The notes beneath the pieces are model-generated. The model was not told the origin of the DNA. It saw only the letters and a list, made by a program, of their open reading frames with translations, and searched no databases. From Typhlomys cinereus (taxonomy: Eukaryota > Chordata > Mammalia > Rodentia > Platacanthomyidae), in the NCBI GenBank assembly GCA_023101885.1, contig JALPQD010000116.1, positions 2,249,501 through 2,313,500 of the forward strand: a stretch of 64,000 nt of DNA, given 5' to 3'. Positions 45,328-57,637 of the stretch are shown here, in pieces. The first letter of the stretch is position 1. Every line of letters begins with the position of its first letter. A program made the translations under genes and the position numbers.

Positions 45328-46755
45328 ATAAGCCAAGAAAGGAATTACACTTAGGTTTTGCTCACAAGTCTCTGGTCTTCCATGTCTTCTTTACTTTTAT
45401 ATTCATTTGTTTTGTTACTTTATGCCCTTGTATAATCATTTCACAGAGAAGTCTCTGGGCATAAAATTTCAACATCTCTCAACATGTAATTCAGTCATCC
45501 ATAGTAAAATTTATTTAATTGATTATGGCTCATTTTAAAATAATTTCAAAATTTCAATTTATGGGTAAGCAATATATGATATGAATTTCATGTAAAGTTG
45601 CAAAAGGATGCTATGTATTGTTTTAATTCCTGGAAAACTATACTTAAATAGGAACAGTTACATTGGCTTGTATAGGTTATAAATTATATAATAAGATTAA
45701 TCTAATAGGAGGGATTATTGTCAATAAAGTAATTTAAAATGATTTTTGTAATCTAAATTAATTGAAGATATTGAAAGGAAGTTTGTAGAATTTGGTATCT
45801 CCTCCCATTTGTCCATCTCCCCTTTGTGTCTTGTTCTTTTGCTGTGGTTTGCCCAACCTCAATACTTCAAGTAGCATTCTAAACCTTCCTAAGATGTTCT
45901 GTGACTTCTCCAGAGTTCCACGGTACCTTGAATACCAGGGCCAATCAATTTTCTCAAACATGGGTCTAGCCTGTTAGCCCTGCTTCAATCTCTGTGGATA
46001 TAAACTTGTCTCTAAATGAAAGACAAAGGTTCAAGGTCTTCACGCAACAGCCAATTACTCTGCAGAAATCTACTTCTAAATGATTGTATTTCCTATTTCC
46101 TGAACACCCCCATTTATACATTGTCAATATCTTTGCTCATCCCATTCCTTCCTCCATTATTTCTGCTTTCAAAATCCCTTGTATACAATTTAAATTTCAC
46201 TTTCTTTGTTTACCCAGTTAGAATTTTGTAGACTTCTTGCTTATGTTTTACTTGGTGCATCAATATGGAAATAACAGAAGGCAGACTACAATGTTTTACT
46301 TGCCCAATGATTGCTAAGTTTTATGAAGATAGGGACTACAATTTCTTAGTGAAATGCTTTTAACAAAATTTTGCTATGTGTTTACTAACTGAATAATGAA
46401 CTCTGGGTTTGGGCTTCAAATCAGACAGTTTTGAGAAAAAAGGAGAATGTTTTGAAATAGACTATCTGGAGATCTCAAAGTGCCTTTTCGTTAATCCTTT
46501 GAAATCACTATATGTAATCTCTTGAGTTCATATTATTTTTCAGAAGGTTTCAAGAAATCATATTAAAAGAAAAAGCAAAGTATATCAAGACTGGCCTAAG
46601 AAATGGTGAGTAAAATAAAATTAGAATGTTAGCCAAGTTCTAGAACAACCAGAACACATTTATCATGAAGAGCAATTTCTATCAGACGAAATGTTAACTC
46701 CACACCTTCACGACACAGTTAAAGGAGATCCCAGGGAAGCAGTATATCCTTAGTA
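45328..46755. other. AT-rich sequence, no gene seen
   Basis: Possibly contains a decayed L2 piece at about 46320-46410 (TATGAAGATAGGGACTACAA). Otherwise unassigned. Confidence 0.4.
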
Positions 46756-46799
46756 GAGTCCCAGAACTTCTCTGCAGCAAGCAGAGAGGAGCTGGCACT

Positions 46800-47600
46800 C
46801 ACCCAGAGGTTTAATGTGGGGAAGCTGGGTTGGCAGAAGTCTGAAACAGTGACAGAGGGCTGAGTTGTTTGCTTTACACATTGGAACTGGCCTCTTTCAA
46901 CCTCAAGTACATCGTCTCTGTCAGCAACAGAGCTCCTATTGGCGGTAAAATAAGCCCATCACTGCAGTCCTAGGCACTTGGGTCATAAGGCTTTGGTGCA
47001 TTCTGGGCTCTGGCCGGCTCCCGGAGGGCTGTAGCAGGTGTTGTGAGACAGCTTAGGAGGCTTTCTTGGAACTGGTGAAGAGGACATTTTTCTCTGTAGC
47101 TGTTTTCAGCTGGTTGCCTGAGACTAGGGCGGAGGCGGGTAGAGGAGTCATGACTTCAAGGGTCTTCTTGGGGACAGTGCTGAGGACCCCATAATCCACT
47201 TATGGTGCTTCACATGGGCCCTGTGGAACCTGGAGGTGACACCTGGGAGGGCATACACTGTGCCCAGAGCTTCATGGCCCGTAGGTTGACCTAGAATCTG
47301 GGATCCGGTGGCTGGAGAAGGAATCCTGGTCCCTTATTCTTTTTTACGGTGTCTTCCTTCCTTTTCCTGGCTCCACAACTATTGTGGATGAAGTGTTGAC
47401 AGCCCAGGTGGGATTTTTCTGGGTCCAGAATTTCATAACAGCTTATGGGAAATGTAAAAGGCTCATTCTCAGGAGGGACTTTAGTGCAGTTTGGAGGTGA
47501 ATTGGAACCAATGGACACCGACAAATACCGAAGTCTAGGAAACTCACCTAACAAGCAACACAATCAATGCAGAGGTAGCCATCTTCACTGCTTCTTAACT
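46800..47600 (-). pseudogene. Possible degenerate retrocopy or relic coding sequence, unrecognised
   Basis: This GC-richer island sits in AT-rich DNA. On the minus strand an open stretch (47291-47563) reads coding-like text such as NCTKVPPENEPFTFPISCYE, then ILDPEKSHLGCQHFIHNSC, and stops. In another frame just downstream, GHEALGTVYALPG continues briefly before further stops. A candidate ATG lies upstream (near 47574). No poly-A tail or flanking duplication was found, and I do not recognise the protein. It could equally be unique non-coding DNA. Confidence 0.28.
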
Positions 47601-47624
47601 GTGTAGCAGGGCAGCTGTTGGAAT

Positions 47625-47692
47625 GGCACTCACTGCCTTGGGCATGGTGGACAGGCATTCCATCCCTGAGCCACAACTCTACCCCTTAGTAT
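47625..47692 (-). repeat. ID-related SINE fragment, antisense
   Basis: GGCATTCCATCCCTGAGCCA CAACTCTACCCC is the degraded complement of an ID-type tRNA-like head. Confidence 0.4.
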
Positions 47693-48393
47693 TTTAAAAG
47701 AAATTCTTGTATATATATAAATGGGCTTGGATCACTGAACACAAATAATTACAATCATTTATTTTTTTTTTTTTAAAATACAATAAAAATTGCCTGGAGA
47801 AGGAAAATTTGATGGCCAGCTAGCAAAAATATATTGAGTATATGCACCTCAATTCTCAATTTAAAAAGGGAATTTTTTTATGATTCTGTAAATAGTAAAT
47901 AATCCAAAACTAGTAAATCAACATCTTCATGTGGTATAAAACTGGTAAGTTCAAGAAACAAAATTACTGGGTACATTTTAATAAAGCACATGCTAAAGAA
48001 TTAAACTTGGGAAGTTAATAACAGTACTTGAATTTCTAATTTTGACTATTTTCGAAGAAGTCAAAATTATATTTCCAGGCTGGGGTCCAGCTCTTTACCA
48101 CGGAGGAGCAGGAGTGAGGCTTTCTGGTACCCTTGGAAGTTGCTGTGGGGTTGATCACTAGTCTGCATTCTTTCACAACTTTTTCTATCTTGAAGTACAA
48201 TCAGGACTCTCTTTCCTGAAAGTGACAACAGGGAGATAATTGATTTATTTTCTCCTTTATAAGGGTGAGTTCCAAAGATTTGGATAAACGGTGCATGAGG
48301 AATCAAAAATGCCCAGAATACTCTTGAATCAGAGTTATGTCTTCAAATTGTCCACTCCTCATCCTGAATTTGCTAACTGGCTCTGGCCACTTT
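47693..48393. other. Unassigned sequence left of the young L1
   Basis: AT-rich to mixed. Chance open frames only. Confidence 0.4.
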
Positions 48394-48407
48394 GAGAGTA
48401 GGCCTTG

Positions 48408-50368
48408 ATGGAAGGAACCTTTATCAATATAATAAAAGCTGTATACAACAAGCCCACAGCAAGGATTATGCTCAATGGGGAACAATTGGAAGCATTCCCA
48501 CTTCGATCAGGAACAAGACAAGGCTGTCCACTCTCACCACTTCTATTCAATATTGTACTTGAAGTCTTAGCCGAAGCCATAAGACAAGAAAGGGACATAA
48601 GAGGGATTCAAATTGGCAAGGAAGAAGTCAAGCTATCTCTATTTGCAGATGACATGATCTTATACCTGAGTGATCCCAAAAACTCCACCAGGAAGCTCCT
48701 GGAACTAATTGAGAAGTTCAGCAGGGTGGCAGGATACAAAATAAATGTGCAAAAATCAGAGGCCTTCCTATATGCCCAGAATGAAAGAAGTGAAAAAGCC
48801 TTGAGAGAAACCATGCCATTTACTATAACCCCTAAAAAAATGAAATACCTTGGTATAAATCTAACTAAGGAGGTAAAAGACCTTTACAATGAAAACTTTA
48901 AAACCCTAAAGAAAGAAATTGCAGAAGACACCAGAAGGTGGAAAGACCTCCCTTGTTCCTGGATTGGCAGAATCAACATTGTAAAAATGACCATCCTACC
49001 AAAGGCAATATACAGATTCAATGCTATACCAATCAAAATCCCAAAGCAATTCTTCAAAGAAGTTGACCAAACAATCTCAAAGTTCATATGGAGGCACAAA
49101 AGACCCAGGATAGCAAAAACAATCCTGAGTAACAAAACACAGCTGGAGGTATTACCATACCAAACCTAAGTCTATACTACAAATCCATAGTTATAAAGAC
49201 AGCCTGGTACTGGCTCCAAAATAGACACACAGATCAATGGATAAGGATTGAAGACCCAGATATAAGCCCACAAAGTTACAGCCATTTGGTCTTTGACAAA
49301 GGGGCCCAAAGAATCCAATGGAAAAAGAACAGCATCTTCAACAAATGGTGCTGGCAAAACTGGATCTCCACATGCAGAAGATTAAAGCTGGACCCGTACT
49401 TGTCACCATGTACAAGACTTAATTCCAAATGGATCAAGGACCTTGATATCAGGCCAGAGACTTTAAAAGCCATAGTTGAAAGGATAGGGAACTCCCTCGA
49501 GCTGATTGGGCTAGGCCAACACTTCCTAAACAGACATCCAATGGCACAGTCACTGCTACCAACTCTCAACAGTTGGGATCTTGTGAAATTAAAGAGCTTC
49601 TGTTCAGATAAAGAGATTGTCACACGAGCTCAAAGGCAACCCACAGAATGGGAGAAAATCTTCACTAACCACATATCTGACAGAGCTCTACTGTCCAGAG
49701 TGCACAAAGAACTTAGAAAATTAAACTCCAAGGAAAACACTGGCCCAATTAAAAAATGGGCCCTGGAACTTCAAAGAAACTTTACCAGGGATGAAATTAA
49801 AATGTCTAACAATTATCTTAAAAAATGCTCCACTTCCTTCGCCATCAGGGAAATGCAAATCAAAACTTCCCTGAGATATCATCTCACCCCGGTCAGGATG
49901 GCAAAAATCCACAGTACAAACAACGACAAATGCTGGAGAGGATGTGGGGAGAGGGGAACTCTCCTACATTGTTGGTGGGAATGCAGGCTCATACAGCCAC
50001 TCTGGCGAGCCGTCTGGAGATTCTTAAAGAAATTAAAGATTGAAATGCCATATGACCCTGCTATCCCACTTTTGGGAATAACCCCCCAAGCAGCAGAGGT
50101 TCACCTCGATAGCACAAGCTCGACCATGTTCATAGCAGCACTGTTTACAATAGCAAAGTCATGGAATCAACCTAAATGTCCAACAGTTGACGAGTGGATA
50201 AGGAAACTGTGGTACATCTATACAATGGAGTACTACTCAGCCATCAAAAATGATGAATTACTGGAATTTGCTGGGAAATGGATGTCATTAGAAAGAATTA
50301 TATTAAGTGAAGTATCCCAAACCCAGAAAATTAAGCGCCGTATGTACTCCCGAATAGGTGGCTCCTAG
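48408..50368 (+). pseudogene. LINE-1 ORF2 fragment (reverse transcriptase and C-terminal domain), one frameshift
   Basis: The first open part (to 49169) covers the RT palm. It has [15 protein letters not shown] (the conserved region before the active site) and the catalytic FADD box encoded at 48642-48653 (equivalent of Y/FxDD). It is broken by one missing G in the CACAGCTGG context near 49141-49144. The second part (to the stop at 50366-50368) carries the L1 C-terminal domain, including a zinc-knuckle-like CWRGC...HCWWEC motif (C-x3-C-x7-H-x4-C, encoded at 49931-49984). The endonuclease domain is absent by truncation. Otherwise no internal stops are seen. Confidence 0.95.
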
Positions 50369-51357
50369 TACCAAACTCGCCCAGCCCACATTGGGACACT
50401 CAAAAGTAAACCTATGTAACACAGTAATTGCAAGGATTATGAACAAGAGAGATGGGTTAGGAGGGCCACACCAGAAACAAGGAGAGAGGAGACCATGTTA
50501 CAGCAGAGAAAATAGGCCTCCATCAAGGTCTGCAAGTAAGTAATGAGAAACCTGGTTAAGTTCACAGACGTTCTTTCCTGATCTCACCAGAAGGGGAGGG
50601 CATATAGTCTAGCAGATAAAAGTAATCATTTTGCAAATGGGTGATGGACCCCTCCCTCAGTGAGGTTTCCTACTCTTATTACATCTACCCTTGAATGTGC
50701 TATTACAACAAGACTCCAGTTTAACAGCTTTTTGTCTCTGGCCAGGGGGTGACATACAGTGCCCAGCAGTATGGAGTGAAGGGAATTGCAGGAGCAGCAA
50801 AACTGCAAAAGAAAATCAACAAACCACAATCCAGAACTTCAGAGACTCTATATCAATCACATAGAACTAGGACAGCCTAATCTCTCCCCATCCTGGAGCT
50901 CAGGGACATTTGCGGAAGAGGGGGCGGTAAGATTGTAAGAGCAAAAGGATGGGAGGAGCAACAATTTGCAAGATTCTCAACAATAGTTGGGGCCAAAGCA
51001 ATCATAATGGAACTTTGCATGCCCTGCGCAATGTCCAGCGCACTGTTGCCCTCATAAAGTCTAGCATCTGTTAAGGGCACCGAGACCCCTGGAGGCAAGG
51101 GATTGACAGCCATAGTAGTAATCTTATGCTTAAGGGGAACAAGAGAAAGGGCTTATGGAAATGCCACTGGGTCCTTATATGTCATCGGAGAGGAGGACCC
51201 AGTGGAGAGTTAGGCGCACACAATAAAGGACTCTCTGGGAATTGGGGGGGAGACACTGGGGGAAGGGGAGGGGGGAGGGAGGGAACTGGTAAAAAATTTT
51301 AAAATGTATAATTAAATTTTTAATAAAAAAAAATAGGCAGACAAAAAAAAAAAAAGA
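50369..51357 (+). other. L1 3'UTR with polypurine tract
   Basis: Non-coding. Homologous to 765-2102, including the TGTCATCGGAGAGGAGGACC segment before the G/A-rich tract and AATAAA near the end. Confidence 0.9.
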
Positions 51358-51371
51358 GAGAGTAGGCCTTG

Positions 51372-52135
51372 TACTCTGGTATCATTTGCTTATTCTGTGT
51401 AGGAACAGTGACTTCAGCTTGCTTGAGATAGTGGAGGAAAATCCTTGGATTGAGGTATCAGAAATGGACACACTCCCAGAACTAGCTTGTTTTCTTCAAT
51501 ACACCTGACTACCCCAGGAATAATAATAATAAAAAGACTGGATAACTCCTTAATGCTGATCAATGGATCAGATAGGGAGTTCAGAAACAGACAGAATGCA
51601 GGAGGACTTGGCAATTGAAAAAATTTATTTCACAAATCTTGGAGTGTAAGAACAATTTATTAAATACGTGGTTTTACACAACTGCCTGCTCACATGGAAG
51701 AAAATAAAAATAGATTCCTTACCTCTGTGCCCTCACAAAATGTTTTCCAGATGGATTAGCAAACTGTAGGGGAAAATGAACTCAAACTGTTATAGTTGCT
51801 TCAAGGTAAAGAAAGCCTTTTAAAAATACCAAACCATAAAATTTGAAAACCAAAATTTCTATACAACAGCATAAATGTTGATGGAGAATAACTCAGAGGA
51901 GCATGAATCCACACTTTGAAAAGTGTTCCCATTAGGAAAGCAATAACAACGTCTTTTGACCTGTGCACATCACCAGAAGTCTAAATGTTCGATAGTACCA
52001 AATATTGGTAAGAAAGTGGGGCTTTCATGCACCTCTAGTGGTACCACTTTGGAATATGTATAGTAATATGTAATAAAATTTATAAATACATATCTCTATA
52101 AAAGGTTATTCTATTTCAGGATGCATGTCCTATTA
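51372..52135. other. AT-rich sequence right of the young L1, no gene seen
   Basis: Nothing recognised. The 51414-51614 minus-strand frame is not coding-like. Confidence 0.4.
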
Positions 52136-52139
52136 AGTT

Positions 52140-52328
52140 TCCATATATGTTCAGAAAGAGATGTACATACATATGCACGTGTGTATATGGCACTGATGGG
52201 TGTGCCACTGATGGGTGTGCATGTGGATGATTTGGGGGAGTTGGTTCTTTCCTTCTACCATGTGGGTTTTGGTGATCTTGAACTTAAATCAAGTGCCTTT
52301 ATCTGCCGAGCCACCTTTCTGGTCCTAT
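52140..52328 (-). repeat. B3-like SINE, antisense, with a 15-bp tandem duplication
   Basis: GGTTCTTTCCTTCTACCATG TGGGTTTTGG, then ATCTTGAACTTAAATCAAG and GCCGAGCCACCTTTCTGGTC, is a reversed B3 body and head. The unit CACTGATGGGTGTGC is perfectly duplicated in tandem at 52191-52205 and 52206-52220. Confidence 0.65.
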
Positions 52329-52430
52329 TTTTACTCTTGCTTTTTTTTTAAAATGTGATTCAGATAATAAAATTAAAGAGACTTTGCCCTGAAGGGATAT
52401 TTGAAAGATCATTACAAGAAAAATTCTTTC

Positions 52431-52505
52431 ATTTTACAGATGAACCAACAGAAGCCTGGAAACTACTGAAGGTCACCCAGCTTATTAGTGATTCAGGCGG
52501 CTGAG
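52431..52505 (-). repeat. MIR-like fossil, antisense
   Basis: CATTTTACAGATGAACCAAC AGAAGCC, then GAAGGTCACCCAGCTTATTA GTG, is the well-conserved antisense MIR core. Confidence 0.75.
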
Positions 52506-52589
52506 AGCTTCCGGGCCACACGGCAATGTTATATAAATCATGCCTTCTCACATGTCATCTTCATCCTTCCTTCCTCACCTCTTGCCTGC

Positions 52590-52760
52590 TCTGCCAGTGT
52601 TCTGGGCCTCTGTTACTGTTCTTGTTACAGTCACCTTAATGTTTTTTATTATATTTGTTCCCTGACAGAACATGAACTTTTACTTCTGGACCTCCAAGAC
52701 CATGTCTGATTTATCTTTGTAGTTTTGCACATAGTAGGTGATCAGTAAACATTTGTTAAC
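52590..52760 (+). repeat. L2-type 3' end fossil, sense
   Basis: ACCATGTCTGATTTATCTTT GTAGTTTTGCACATAGTAGG TGATCAGTAAACATTTGTT is the characteristic L2 3' terminus. Confidence 0.7.
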
Positions 52761-54199
52761 TATTCTATCTCTGTTATTATCTTTATGGTATTGCCAGCCT
52801 GGCATGAAGGGCAATATAGTTAAAGGATTATAGCACTTAGATTTGTTAGTACTCTAATGATAAAGCAATAAAACTATTTAATATCTAATCTTCATTTTAG
52901 AGATTACTCCAGTCAGGGAACTGAGCCATCACATCTCTGCTGTGCTTTTTGATACATCCATTATGGGAAAGACACCTCTTCAGCAGTAGAGCTTGCTTTA
53001 TTGCCTCCAGCGAAGCATAAGCAGGCTCCTGATAGAGGGGTGAGCTTACCTGCTCCCTGCCTCAGCTCTCCCCAGCACCATCTTCGCTGCATACATCTCA
53101 GTCCCTGCAGCTGATACACGTTTAAAAGATTTTCGCTCACACTGTTTTGCCAGTGTGACAGCTTCTATTCGCCAGCTGGGGTTTCCATGTGTTCTGTAGC
53201 TTCCTACAGCTTTTCATTGGGTTTGAGTTTCTCCCTGCTTCTCTCATATTAGTAATGATTCTGAAATAATAGAAAAGGGCTCAATTCAAGCATCATAGCA
53301 ATTTAAATATCACTTTTTATGTATTTTCTCCCTCACGTTTCTACTGCATCTTGTCAACTAATATTAACACCACAGCTTGAGATGGACACAGACCAATTTG
53401 CCTTATAAATTCTTTGACCCCTAAAAGTCCTTGCTCCATTTCTAAGCCTTTCCTTAACCTGGAGCAGCCTTACAAGTCCATGTCTATGTATCTCCAACAA
53501 AGGCAAGTGAAAAAAAAAAAAAAACTAAGGCACCTCTTTTGCTTTGTGTCAGATCAAACAGAGTGCACAAATTAAAAATTTACACAGATGCCTGCTTTCT
53601 TTTAGAAGTTTGGTTTTTCTGAATGTCATCAGGTTCATGGAATGAACTTAATGTGAACTTATTAAAATATGAAAATCATTGTGGTTGATATATATAAAAA
53701 AAACCTTAGATTCCTAGTGAGGTCTTCATGGAGCCAAAGATGATTTTAACATTGTATAAATACTTAACTTTGTTGATGGCTTAAGATGGTGTTTATTTCC
53801 TACTGAATTTAGAAACAATATTTAGAAGAGTATTTGATATTGAATAATTTCTTCAATCTTCTCGGCACCAAATGAATGACTAATTAAATCAGTTATATGA
53901 AAACATCATAGCAGATGGTACTTCCCATTAATGAGCATGTAATGAAATAATAAACATGCTGAAGAGAAGGACATGAGAGACTGCAGACCAGTTGTGTAGG
54001 GAGTAATTTATTTCAGGACCCAGAGGTCACCCAACAGTGAGGCTGATGTGAGAGTAAACACCAAATGCCCTCTTCGTTCTCCACTCTGCTGGCCACTGTT
54101 AATGCAGCAAATGAGATACTCATTTTTTTTTTTAAATGAGATACTCATATAGCCAGTGTTCAGTTTGCACTGTCCCAAAAAACAGCTCTATAATTCTCA
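52761..54199. other. Unique sequence, no gene seen
   Basis: The 52.98-53.25 kb part is GC-richer and repeat-free. No splice-flanked coding block was supported. Confidence 0.4.
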
Positions 54200-55830
54200 T
54201 GAAGCTTTAGAAAGGAAAAATCTCATTTATGGATATATAAGCAAAGTTATAAGGTAATAATAAATGGAATCTTGCAACAATAATGCACTGTGACGAAGAG
54301 TTTATGTCAAGAAAAACAAAGAGTATCTTAATATCTGGAAATCTGTCAAGATAATTCATGACATCACCAAATCCCAAACAGAAAACAAAACAAAAAGCAA
54401 ATATTGAAAAACCATTTAACAAGCTGGATTTGTATTACATGCCCATAAATACATGACTTGGGAGGTGGAAGCAGGAGATGAGGAGTTCAAGGCGATCCTC
54501 ATTTAATGTAATGAGTTTGAAGTTAGCCTGGGCTACCTGAGACCCTGTCTCAAAAAAAATACAGCAACAAAATTACTTAACACAATTCATAAATATCACT
54601 AATAAATAATGAGTAGAAGGAATTTAATAACTACAATGAGAGCAACTTTTCAGAAACCAACAAGAAATGTTATACTGAATAACTACATTAAAAAAACAGT
54701 TCCATTCAAACGAGGGACGTTTGGGAAGGCAAACTGATAGCAATTATTCTTTAAACTTGTCTTGGAGATCGTAGTGAGTGTATAAAGGGAAGAAAATTGG
54801 ACATTGGAAAATAAACCACTAGGGAGTGCTGGGTTATTTTAAAGTAGAGATGGTCACAATGGGAACTACACTTGCTTGAAATCCTTCAAAATTTGTGATT
54901 TTGTGTTAATACTTGGCTCAAATCAGAAGTCAATTGAGATGTGGGAGGCAGAAGGCATTTTTGGCTGGGTTAGTATGATGGTGGACAGATGAAGAGGCGC
55001 TCAGGGAGCTCTAGATTGTCACTGTTCTCCGCTGCTCTCTTTAACTTTACTTCCTAGATCTGGTGACCATAGGTAGCCCCAGGTTCTCTGACATGTTATT
55101 GACAGCTGTACAGAAGAGCTACCTACCCATGAACATTTCTGCCAAGTCTTCTTGTTTTCTCTCTGACATCTACTTGAATCTCCAGCTTTCCTTGCACATA
55201 CCTTTAAGATCCTCAGGGGTCCTCTTTTAGACACTTTCTTTGAACACCTCTCTAGCTTATATATACAACCTCTTCCTATCATTGAACCATATTTCATGAT
55301 ACTAGTTGTTCTGCTTTCCCTGACTGGGAGAATTAGTAAACTGTTCTGTTAAGGGGGCTGGATAAAAGATGAATATCAAAAATAAAGGTTTTCTTTATTT
55401 TAACAATACAGTGGTTTTAAGAAAACTATGAATCAATAAGGACTAAAAGTACAAGGAAAGGTATAAAATTATAAGAAGAAATGATAAGATCTTACTGAAT
55501 GACATGTAGCATGAAGTAAATTGGAAGATTATTCATCTTCTTGGACAGGGAGACCAAAAATAATATAGTAATCTTCCTGTGTTAATATAAAAGAAAATAT
55601 ATATTTATGACTAATATCTTAAGTATTTTGTAAAATTAATATGCAAAACATCCTAGAATAATCTAGAAATAGAGGAAAGAACAGTGTATGTGTGATGTGC
55701 TTGGAGGTGGGTTGTTATTACATACAAGAACATATTTTGTAGATTTTGAAATCATATCAGTAATAAGAATAGATACATTCATCAGTTAATAGAATAGAAA
55801 ATTCAGAAATAGATCATGTGAGAATTTAAC
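54200..55830 (+). repeat. Ancient LINE-1 ORF2 fragments, sense, split by a B1
   Basis: Decayed ORF2 homology appears in order: the AAATATTGAAAAACCATTTA region, after the B1 AATTACTTAACACAATTCAT, then TGGAAGATTATTCATCTTCT TGGACAGGG, and TCAGTTAATAGAATAGAAAA TTCAGAAATAGATC. No open frame survives. Confidence 0.5.
54440..54572 (+). repeat. B1 SINE, 5'-truncated, sense
   Basis: GACTTGGGAGGTGGAAGCAG, AGTTTGAAGTTAGCCTGGGC TACCTGAGACCCTGTCTCAA and an A-rich tail match B1. Confidence 0.8.
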
Positions 55831-56119
55831 ATGAAAATACACATGGTCCAATATGGTAGTATAGCTTACTTAAGCAACAGGCTTGCACTAATACTTCATA
55901 TGTGAATTCATGAACATGAAGAAAAATGCACAAAAATACATAAGTTAGTTAATGTAAGTTGCTTGGACAATGCATGTGGGATGGAAGGAAAGAGTTGATC
56001 AGAATACACGATGCATACCATGTATATAAATTTATATATTAGTGTGAGCATGTGGACTCACATATGGAAAAATGTATCTATTGAGTTGTAAGTATTGTCA
56101 TCATCAATAAGTAAAGAAA
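55831..56119. other. AT-rich sequence, perhaps continuing ancient L1
   Basis: Not alignable with confidence. Confidence 0.3.
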
Positions 56120-56124
56120 ACAAG

Positions 56125-56245
56125 TTGTGTTGGACATGGTGGCATGGTTGTTGTGGAAGTTGAGGAAGGTGGAACCTGAGTTTGAAGCCAGCATGGGCTA
56201 CATAGAGAAACAATGGTTCAAAAAGTAAAAATGAAGCAACAAAAA
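56125..56245 (+). repeat. B1 SINE, diverged, sense
   Basis: GTTGGACATGGTGGCATGGT, then GAGTTTGAAGCCAGCATGGG CTACATAGAGA, is the B1 core. Confidence 0.7.
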
Positions 56246-57149
56246 CTCAGACATGCTAGCTAGCTATATAATAGCATTCTGTGTAATAATAATTAATAAA
56301 TAATAATTAATAAAAACAAACTGACATATATTGCATTAATCACATTTGTATTAGAGAACTAGAATTTTAGGGAGCTGTATAAAATGAGGAATTCATCAGT
56401 TCCTGCAACTGTGGGAACAGATGAAAGTTGTATTCAGTGTAGGCCTAATGTCTTGAGTTTGGCTGGTGGAAGAAAAGATGGACATGAAGTGCATGCGTTC
56501 AAAGGGTAAATTAGAACATAGGAGAAAAAGCTATAGCCCAGTGGCTTTTTCACTTCCTTGATAGTTTCAGTTTCACTGGGTGGGTGACTTGTAGGAAAAG
56601 ACAATACCTTTGGTCATGGATCAGAACACAAACAGGAGAAGGTGAAGGAAGAAACCCTGTAGAAATTGAAGAATTCGGACTACATGCTACCTTACATCAA
56701 CAAGGTGAGACAAGTTTCAGAAAAATAGGTCTAAGCGGCTATATCACCAATATAATCATGCCTTCCAACTCCCAGGGAAATTTCTGTTGTAGTTACTCAC
56801 TTCAGAACCACATAAGAGAAGGCATTCTGAGGAGGTGAGTTCTCGGAAACACAGGACTCACAACAGAAATTAATGAAGTCTGTATTAAGTGCTAATATAA
56901 GTCAAAGAAAGACATGTTGATACTGCTTTCCTAAGGAGATGACTGTGTAAAGATGTGACCAAAGTTCTGGGGGGAAAAGAGATTAAAAACAATCTTAATG
57001 AGATACAACTTATTTTATTGTTTTCATTTGTGACAATATTCACTTTAAAATAATTTTAAAGTATTAAATGAATTAGAAATATTTAAAGTCAAAATGTATT
57101 CACACAACTTTCAATTCTTTAAGATTTCTAATTGCCATTATACTAGCTG
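56246..57149. other. Unassigned sequence, no gene seen
   Basis: The stretch from 56350 (TGTATTAGAGAACTAGAATT) is faintly LTR-like but cannot be assigned. The open frame at 56584-56838 is not convincing as coding. Confidence 0.35.
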
Positions 57150-57350
57150 TGAAAAACATTGAAGTAAGTTTACTATCTTTGTACTTCATTCTCCTAATTT
57201 GTCAATGGACACAAGGATAATAATCCTGGTACTAGTCTTTAGAGTTCAGAAGTTACACGAGACCCATAAGGTGCTTAGGATATTGTCAGGCAAACAGTGG
57301 AGTACTCCTAACATTTATCAGTAGCTCCATTGCTCCTGTTATTGTTGGCA
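57150..57350 (+). repeat. MIR-like fossil, sense
   Basis: TTCTCCTAATTTGTCAATGG, CAAGGATAATAATCCTGGTA, GAGACCCATAAGGTGCTTAG and AGGCAAACAGTGGAGTACTC follow MIR order. Confidence 0.65.
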
Positions 57351-57590
57351 TATCACAACAGAAATCAAGCCCATCTTTATATACTATCAACTAAATTTAT
57401 TCTGTCAACTCAGGAGAAAAAAAAGGAAAAAAAAAAAAAAGGAATTTGATTTAAACAGAGCTGCCCCAAAAGGTTGTTGTGAGTCCGGGGGTCAGTGATT
57501 GTAACCTTGGGTAGTCATTAAAAGGACATTCAATGGTGAATAAATGCAAAGTCAAGCAATGTTTAGCCAGAAATGACCTGGAATTGAGAC

Positions 57591-57592
<2 letters not shown>
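57351..57592. other. Unassigned sequence with an A-run
   Basis: Includes an A-rich run near 57418-57440. Nothing else is recognised. Confidence 0.35.

Positions 57593-57632
<40 letters not shown>
57593..57632. repeat. (GT)n microsatellite
   Basis: About 19 perfect GT units. No SINE body adjoins it. Confidence 0.97.

Positions 57633-57637
<5 letters not shown>

Larger units (their letters stand above)
48408..51357 (+). mobile_element. Young 5'-truncated LINE-1, ~2.95 kb
   Basis: Contains the C-terminal two thirds of ORF2, a ~970-bp 3'UTR with polypurine tract (about 51241-51287), and an A-rich end interrupted by TAGGCAGAC. The perfect 14-bp duplication GAGAGTAGGCCTTG lies at 48394-48407 and 51358-51371. 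Near-intact frames and the clean duplication make it the youngest long element in the window. It lacks promoter, ORF1 and endonuclease, so it cannot mobilise itself. Confidence 0.97.
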
